Source: Neorhodopirellula lusitana (GTDB lineage Bacteria; Planctomycetota; Planctomycetia; Pirellulales; Pirellulaceae). From it: a stretch of 64,000 bases of DNA. How positions within the stretch are numbered: the first letter of the stretch is position 1; each line of letters opens with the position of its first letter. The position numbers were made by a program, and so were the translations under genes. The notes beneath the pieces were generated by a model, which saw only the letters and a list, made by a program, of their open reading frames with translations, did not search any database and had not been told where the DNA came from. Below, piece by piece: positions 59,100-64,000 of the stretch. The stretch covers positions 1-64,000 of the forward strand of contig NZ_FXUG01000005.1 in assembly GCF_900182915.1 (NCBI RefSeq), written 5' to 3'.

Positions 59100-59426
59100 G
59101 AACTTGAGCGGAAAGGGCCACAGGACGACAGTGTCACAGGTAACAACCGCATCGGTAGCAAGGGCACAGGTGGAAGGCTCAGCTTTTGCCGGGGACAAGT
59201 TCAGGCCGACGGCCCTTCCTTTAATTGCTGCTAACTAGGGGGTCGTAGCCCAAGCTCCGTTCGTTACCGGGCTCTTGGCTAAAAACTCAATATTCAGAGG
59301 CTCCTGCCTCCCCATGTTTGTGGGATCGACAGACAGGAGCCGGCTTAACAGTGGGAGGTCATCAGGGACCTGTGCCGCTGTAGCCTGTGTCCCTTTTCAC
59401 CTTCGCTAGCCAGCAGCTAGCAACCC
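59100..59426. terminator. Structured convergent intergenic region with several inverted repeats
   Basis: No gene. Inverted repeats: GGAAAGGGCC (59110-59119) with GGCCCTTCC (about 59210-59218), GGCTCCTG with CAGGAGCC (about 59300-59343), and AGGGAC/GTCCCT followed by TTTT (59364-59396). The last resembles a Rho-independent terminator for the plus-strand barrel gene. Together they may form a transcript-end structure between convergent genes. Confidence 0.4.
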
Positions 59427-59717
59427 CTACAGATTGCCGTTTTGCTCGAGCTGTTCTTTGTATTCGTCTCGTTCGCGGCGGGTCGCTTCCAGATCGAAGA
59501 TCAGGTACTTCATGTCCAATCGCAATTGCGAGAGGGCTTCTTGGACCAGGTTCAGGATGCGGCGACGGCGAGTGCTGCACTCAACCACTCGTGCCAAAGC
59601 GGGTGCCACTGCGTCGCGGTAGCGGGGTGGAAGTGCTTCGATGGCGGCAGCCATTTCTTGCAGTTCGACTGGGGTTTCGTCGTTGAGCTTTGGTTGGTTG
59701 GCGGCGATCTTGGTCAT
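59427..59717 (-). CDS. Small coiled-coil protein of unknown function
   Basis: 96 residues from the ATG at 59717 (MTKIAANQPKLNDETPVEL). No signal peptide or membrane segment. Residues 10-45 are helical with LPPRYRDAVAPALARVVE. The second half, RRRRILNLVQEALSQLRLDMKYLIFDLEATRRERDEYKEQ, is a basic-then-amphipathic coiled coil, suited to dimerisation or binding to DNA/RNA. I do not recognise the family. The frame stays open to 59849, but upstream translation is Pro/Cys/Arg-rich. It is divergent from the large exported protein. Confidence 0.65.
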   Translation of the reverse strand: MTKIAANQPKLNDETPVELQEMAAAIEALPPRYRDAVAPALARVVECSTRRRRILNLVQEALSQLRLDMKYLIFDLEATRRERDEYKEQLEQNGNL

Positions 59718-60112
59718 ATCAAAGCATCCAATGGGAGAGAGGTCGTGTGGTGGGCGATGAGCCCTCAGCGGACTGGGGCAGTCGCACTGAGTTGGGCATC
59801 GCCGTGTGGTGTGAACCACGGTGACTTGTATGAGAGCCTTCCATTGCATTCAGGATGCCACTTCGTTGTGGCATTGCTTCGTTTTCACGTAAACCACTTT
59901 CTGCAAAGGGATTACGAAAAACAGTGCGTCTTGTTGCGAAATTGCAACGTGGTATTCCGGCAACGTCAATTCGACCTGGAAATGGAACCCAAGGTTTGGT
60001 ATCCCAAGGACTTAGGTTCAATTCCGGGCGTTTTGACGGCGACGGTGAAAAAAATCAACGACTCGTTGTCGATTCGCCTCAAGTGTTTCCGACGGCAGTG
60101 GATTGTTCCGCC
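59718..60112. other. Divergent region before the 1047-residue gene
   Basis: About 395 bp. The frame of the large gene is open through part of it (from 59855), but the translation has no coding character until about 60113. No repeats or hairpins stand out. The promoters of the small coiled-coil gene and the large gene are expected here. Confidence 0.4.
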
Positions 60113-63100
60113 ATGAAGAGCGCCGGTCAACGACTTCCAGCCTGTTCAAAGCATTTGGTGGACTTTGCCGACATGGCTGTACCGGGTAGCGAAACTGTGA
60201 CACGACATGCGAACAACGCGAGGCGATCTGAGCTCGGCGCGAGGCGGTTATTGACCGCGGCGGCGCGACTGGCGATGGATGCATGTTGGACCAGTTGCTT
60301 GCCGGGCAAGACTCCGCTGGTCTGGATCATGGCGTTACTCTTTTTGATATTTGCGCGACCGGCAACCGGACAGTTAATCGACTCACTCGATGCCTACCCG
60401 CCGCGATGGTCACTGGAACAGGACGACTGCGACGCTCGGATTACCGAACACGGTCATGCGGCTGACCCGGCTGCCGAAGGCGGCGCGTGTGAAACTCTGA
60501 CGATGTTGGCTTCGCATGGCACGAAGGCGGTGTTGGTTTATCCCATCGAACCACTTCGCCCCATCGATGAACTGGCCGCAACCGTGCAGGTCAAAGGTTT
60601 GCACGAAGGCGTGCGGCTTGGATTCCGTGTGCGGTTCCCCTATATCGTCGACCCCCAAACGAAACGTTCCGCGGCCGTGATCGTGTATGGATCTTCGTAC
60701 AAACACGTGGGTGAATTCCAAAAGCTAGGCGTCAGCGCGATCCTGCGTGACATGAAACTGAAACAGGTCGCGTTGCGGAACGAGTACGGCAGCCAGGCGG
60801 ACGTTTCATCACCCTACGTGGATGCGGTGGCGATCGATGCGTATGGCGGCCCAGGCAGCAGTTCGTTGCGAATCGATGAGCTGAAGGTTGACGCGATGGT
60901 GCCGTTGGCGGACGACTATTCAGGCGGGATTCAGCTTGGACTTGGAAAGCCTTCAGATTCCAACAGCATCGCGGCACTGAAGGCGGCCGAGGTAAAGCCT
61001 CCATCGGACCCGCATAGTTTGCATTCACAAATCAGTCCATTGACGCCACGGCAGGCGGCATTGTCGTTGGCCAGTAACCCGGCATTCCCGCTGGGTAAGG
61101 TGACACGGGTTTTGCAGTACAACGGTGAACCGCTGTCGTGGGTCCGGTCATTGGGCATCGACGCAGTCTGGCTAAATCATCCGCCGGACGCGTCGATTTT
61201 GTCCGAAGCGATCGCGGCGCGGATGCAAATCTACGCACCCGCTCCCTCGTCCCCAGACCCCAAACTACAACCATTGCTTGAACCGATCGCGGGTTGGATC
61301 GTGGCCGGCGATCGGCCGATGGACTCACGCAACCTGGACGCGATCGCTCAGGACATCGAGCGTTTGCGTAAGCTGCCGACTCGCTGGCAACGACGGATCG
61401 TGGGCAGCCCGGTCGAAAGTTTTCGGGAGTACGGTGCTTCGCTGGATGCGGTCGTGCTGGACGCGCCGCCACGGGTACGCAATCTTTCAGACTTGGAAAC
61501 AAAACAACTTCGGCATCGTCAAAGTGTTCGATCCGGTTCGTGCCCATTCGCCGTCGGGGTCAGCAGTTCGCCGGATCCTATCGCGATCGAACAATCCGAC
61601 GCGATCGCGGGCCGCATCGGGACTCCCTTGTGCGAGTCGTTTCAGTGGCATGGGATGTGGCGTCAAGTTGCGGCGGCGATCGCGGATCGGCCCGCAGCAA
61701 TCATCTATCGTTCTTCGCAGTCACTGGCCTCGGGCACGCCGCTGCAACAGAACCGGGCGATGGCTCTGTCTTACGTCAACCGTTTTGTGGCCGCGATTGA
61801 ACCTTGGGTCGCCGGCTGCACACCGGATTTGTCGCCGATGATCGTGCGTGACTCCGCGACTTCCCAACCGATCTATGTGGGACATCGTTTTCAAAAAGGG
61901 CCGACAACGCTGATCGTGATGACGTCCGCAATGCACCGGGGTGACGCGACATTGGCAGGTGACGGGAAGTCCTTGTCGATTGGCTTGCCGCCGGAAGACC
62001 AAGGCAAAATGGTATGGCGGCTGACTCACTTTTCGGCCGAACGGTTGACCCCGGAAACGTCAACACGCGGCACGACACTGGAAATCGTATCGCCAGACTT
62101 TGTCGAGGTGATTGCGATCAGTGGTGAGTTGGCGGAGGCCGGGCGACTGGCCAGTTCGACCAAACGATACGCTCGCCAGGCGGCACTGGACCGCTGGCAA
62201 TTGGCGGGCGATGCGATCATCCGCAGTGAAATGACGTGGCAACAAGCAGTAGCGGGCCGAGTGGTTGGCCGGTCGGCGCCGCTGGATTTATTGCAGGTTG
62301 CGAAGTCTTCGTTAGCCAACGCAGAAGAACTGGTGCGGGGCGGGCAGGTTGACTCGTCCCTGCGTCTGGCCCGTCGAGCGGACGCCTGGATCGCGAAGGC
62401 GGACTGGATGCTGCACGATGGCTTGGTCGAGGGCGTGCATCCCGGCGACGCCGTCGCGATCGTCGGCGACAATGAACCGTCGCCATTCATGCCTGGCCGA
62501 TTCATCAGCAGCCCACCTTTGACGGCGGGCAACTACGAAACGCAAATCGCTTGGTCGCCGCTACTGAAAACGCCAATCAACCCGAACCTGAAGATACTGC
62601 CCTCGGTGACCAACCAAGTCGGCACTCGGTCGCGTTGGGGGATCAACCGAATTGCGGGTGGCGATTTTGAACGCGGCAACATGACCGGGCGAGCGAAGTT
62701 GTCGCCGGACCAAGTTCCAGCGGAGGCGTTTGAGGTTTTTGACGGGGCGTCGGTGTTGGAACGTGAGGGTTGGACGCTAGGAAAACGGCATAGTCAGTGG
62801 GCCCACGGTGAAGCGACCTGGATTGATCGCGGTGCATTTTCAGGCAAGGGTGCTCTGCGAGTTCGGGTGACGCCCAATGGTGAAGCGGATTTGCCAGGTG
62901 GCTATGAAGGCACGTGTTTGATGGTGCGTAGCCCGGCGGTTCGGATGCCGCCATCGAGCGTGGTGCGAATCGACATGATGGTGCGGACGCTCGGTTTCAG
63001 TGGACCGCATCAGGGGCTGTTGATCTACGACAGCGTTGGAACTCAGGCGATGGGCGTGCTGGTTGGCCAGCGCCCCGAGTGGACTCCGGTGACACTGTTC

Positions 63101-63256
63101 CGGCAAACGGGTGATGCGGCGGAACTGTATGTGATGGTGGAAGTGATCGGCGGCGGCGAAGCGATCCTGGATGAGATTCAGGTTCGAACGTGGGAAACGA
63201 CCGCGAACCCCATCGACGCGATGCGTCCGATCGACACAGCGATGCTGAACGAATAG
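60113..63256 (+). CDS. Very large exported protein of unknown function
   Basis: 1047 residues from the ATG at 60113; an in-frame ATG at 60275 gives a cleaner signal peptide (MDACWTSCLPGKTPLVWIMA) and may be the real start. The signal peptide core is ALLFLIFARPATG. Three regions are visible. Residues 75-270 are a beta-rich domain (VQVKGLHEGVRLGFRVRFPY, SLRIDELKVDAMVPL). Residues 330-600 form an alpha/beta part resembling a degenerate TIM barrel (WVRSLGIDAVWLNHPPD, IAGWIVAGDRPMDSRNLDAI). The last 200 form a jelly-roll (GAFSGKGALRVRVTPNGEADL, ILDEIQVRTWE), probably a carbohydrate-binding module. There is no catalytic motif I can name. GC is higher than in the fucan locus. Probable role: cell-surface or polysaccharide-interacting protein. 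Confidence 0.6.
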   Translation: MKSAGQRLPACSKHLVDFADMAVPGSETVTRHANNARRSELGARRLLTAAARLAMDACWTSCLPGKTPLVWIMALLFLIFARPATGQLIDSLDAYPPRWSLEQDDCDARITEHGHAADPAAEGGACETLTMLASHGTKAVLVYPIEPLRPIDELAATVQVKGLHEGVRLGFRVRFPYIVDPQTKRSAAVIVYGSSYKHVGEFQKLGVSAILRDMKLKQVALRNEYGSQADVSSPYVDAVAIDAYGGPGSSSLRIDELKVDAMVPLADDYSGGIQLGLGKPSDSNSIAALKAAEVKPPSDPHSLHSQISPLTPRQAALSLASNPAFPLGKVTRVLQYNGEPLSWVRSLGIDAVWLNHPPDASILSEAIAARMQIYAPAPSSPDPKLQPLLEPIAGWIVAGDRPMDSRNLDAIAQDIERLRKLPTRWQRRIVGSPVESFREYGASLDAVVLDAPPRVRNLSDLETKQLRHRQSVRSGSCPFAVGVSSSPDPIAIEQSDAIAGRIGTPLCESFQWHGMWRQVAAAIADRPAAIIYRSSQSLASGTPLQQNRAMALSYVNRFVAAIEPWVAGCTPDLSPMIVRDSATSQPIYVGHRFQKGPTTLIVMTSAMHRGDATLAGDGKSLSIGLPPEDQGKMVWRLTHFSAERLTPETSTRGTTLEIVSPDFVEVIAISGELAEAGRLASSTKRYARQAALDRWQLAGDAIIRSEMTWQQAVAGRVVGRSAPLDLLQVAKSSLANAEELVRGGQVDSSLRLARRADAWIAKADWMLHDGLVEGVHPGDAVAIVGDNEPSPFMPGRFISSPPLTAGNYETQIAWSPLLKTPINPNLKILPSVTNQVGTRSRWGINRIAGGDFERGNMTGRAKLSPDQVPAEAFEVFDGASVLEREGWTLGKRHSQWAHGEATWIDRGAFSGKGALRVRVTPNGEADLPGGYEGTCLMVRSPAVRMPPSSVVRIDMMVRTLGFSGPHQGLLIYDSVGTQAMGVLVGQRPEWTPVTLFRQTGDAAELYVMVEVIGGGEAILDEIQVRTWETTANPIDAMRPIDTAMLNE

Positions 63257-63391
63257 GCCCCAACCGCTGACTCGGTCCCAGGCTCCCGCTAGTGACGCAC
63301 TGCCCCCGAAGGCTTCCGACCTCGGTTACTCAAGTCCGGTACGCAGGAGATTGGATACCAGTAGGCTTCCAGGCGATCAGCACGAAATCAT

Positions 63392-64000
63392 TCACTGATC
63401 CGCATAAATCCGAGCCACATCGGCCGCCCACTCGTCCCAACCTTCAGCAGCCGCTTCGAAATCGGCGCGCATCCAACGAACTGGAGTCGAGGGCAAAACG
63501 GCGGGCGGGAATTTGCTTTCCTTGCTGATCGGCAACTGGCTGCTACGCCCCATCGCCAACCGGTCCTCCGTCTCTGGCGTCATCAAATAGTCAGCCAAGC
63601 GAGAAGCAGCGACGGGGTGCGGAGCGTTCTTTAGAATCGCCAGCGTGTTGGGGATCCGCAACGCGCCAAGCTGATCGGGCTGCTGGTCCGGGAACACGAT
63701 TTCCACCGGATAGCCCAGGTCCTTTTCGATCATCGCATCGTCCGTGTCCGTCAGGCCCCAAGCCACACGCCCAGCGGACACGGCCTGTGCGACTTGCTTG
63801 TTGCCCGAAAGTACCAATGCATTGTCAGCAATCGCCTGCAACTGCGCCAACGCAGCCTCCCGGCCTAGCAACTCCCGCAACACCGCAAAGTGTGTTGCCG
63901 TCGTTCCAAACAAAGGACGTGCGATGGCGCAGTCATCCTTCCACTTTGCATCGGAAAGCTCGGAAACGCTACTGGGATACACCGCCGACTTCCCTGACTC
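63392..64000 (-). CDS. ABC transporter substrate-binding protein, iron(III)-type, N-terminus outside window
   Basis: The minus-strand frame enters from the right edge (its first visible residues are ESGKSAVYPSSVSEL) and ends at 63392; the start is not included. The about 200 visible residues fit the C-terminal lobe of a type-2 periplasmic binding protein. GNKQVAQAVSAGRVAWGLTDTDDAMIE is the hinge/ligand region, FPDQQPDQLGALRIPNTLAIL follows, and LADYLMTPETEDRLAMGRSSQLP is characteristic of the Fe3+/thiamine binding group (FbpA, AfuA). The membrane and ATPase genes are not visible. Ligand inferred from family only. Confidence 0.75.
   Translation of the reverse strand, partial: ESGKSAVYPSSVSELSDAKWKDDCAIARPLFGTTATHFAVLRELLGREAALAQLQAIADNALVLSGNKQVAQAVSAGRVAWGLTDTDDAMIEKDLGYPVEIVFPDQQPDQLGALRIPNTLAILKNAPHPVAASRLADYLMTPETEDRLAMGRSSQLPISKESKFPPAVLPSTPVRWMRADFEAAAEGWDEWAADVARIYADQ

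Overview
The window looks like chromosome from a marine planctomycete close to Rhodopirellula and other Pirellulales. This rests on gene content seen in the translations: a DUF1559 prepilin-like protein, a PEP-CTERM protein, many exported sulfatases and GH29 fucosidases, a planctomycete-style ECF sigma factor with a membrane anti-sigma partner, a YHYH/EF-hand protein, and Gram-negative outer-membrane features. No species name can be given from the sequence alone. I saw no rRNA, tRNA or CRISPR array.

Layout. 1-2.2 kb: the N-terminal part of an IS200-like (RAYT-type) transposase, an array of short GGTGGGTGGCACC repeats just upstream of it, and a PEP-CTERM protein. 2.2-11.3 kb: mostly unlinked genes, namely an alpha/beta hydrolase, an exported DJ-1/PfpI-like protein, a sulfatase with an unusual C-H-S-S-R active-site motif, a small membrane protein, gcvP (glycine dehydrogenase) behind a long non-coding leader, and a yeast-FCY1-like cytosine deaminase. 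11.6-13.6 kb: DUF1559 protein and a small lipoprotein, bracketed by a 20-nt palindrome occurring three times.

14.1-38.1 kb is the centrepiece: thirteen genes and one gene fragment, all on the plus strand and mostly 10-200 bp apart. They encode three clear GH29 fucosidases, a fourth GH29 protein that lacks the active-site His pair, a divergent GH29-like enzyme, two other probable TIM-barrel hydrolases, two sulfatases, an esterase and three beta-helix proteins (one ending in a PDZ domain). Nearly all carry signal peptides. Together this is best read as a locus for taking apart a sulfated, esterified, fucose-rich polysaccharide. No transporter or SusC/D pair is present.

38.3-47.3 kb: a YebC-family regulator, then a minus-strand operon led by an ECF sigma/anti-sigma pair whose four exported products (metallophosphoesterase, beta-sandwich protein, deiodinase-like thioredoxin-fold protein, YHYH/EF-hand protein) all carry Arg/Gly/Gln-rich stretches. 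A GH16 agarase/porphyranase-like enzyme is divergent from it.

47.4-52.8 kb: an unusual signalling pair. The first protein has a two-helix K+-channel-like membrane part with no TVGYG filter, a TrkA-N/RCK domain, a receiver domain and an Hpt domain in one chain. The second is a large PAS-PAS-PAS hybrid histidine kinase with two receivers and an Hpt domain. 52.8-64 kb: DinB-like protein, ferritin-like protein, long-tailed RecQ helicase, DUF481 outer-membrane protein, a small coiled-coil protein, a very large exported orphan protein and the C-terminal part of an iron-type ABC substrate-binding protein cut by the window edge.

My best candidates for something undescribed are the filter-less channel/RCK/REC/Hpt fusion with its kinase (47423-52774) and the ECF-led operon of Arg/Gly-rich exported proteins (39270-46089).
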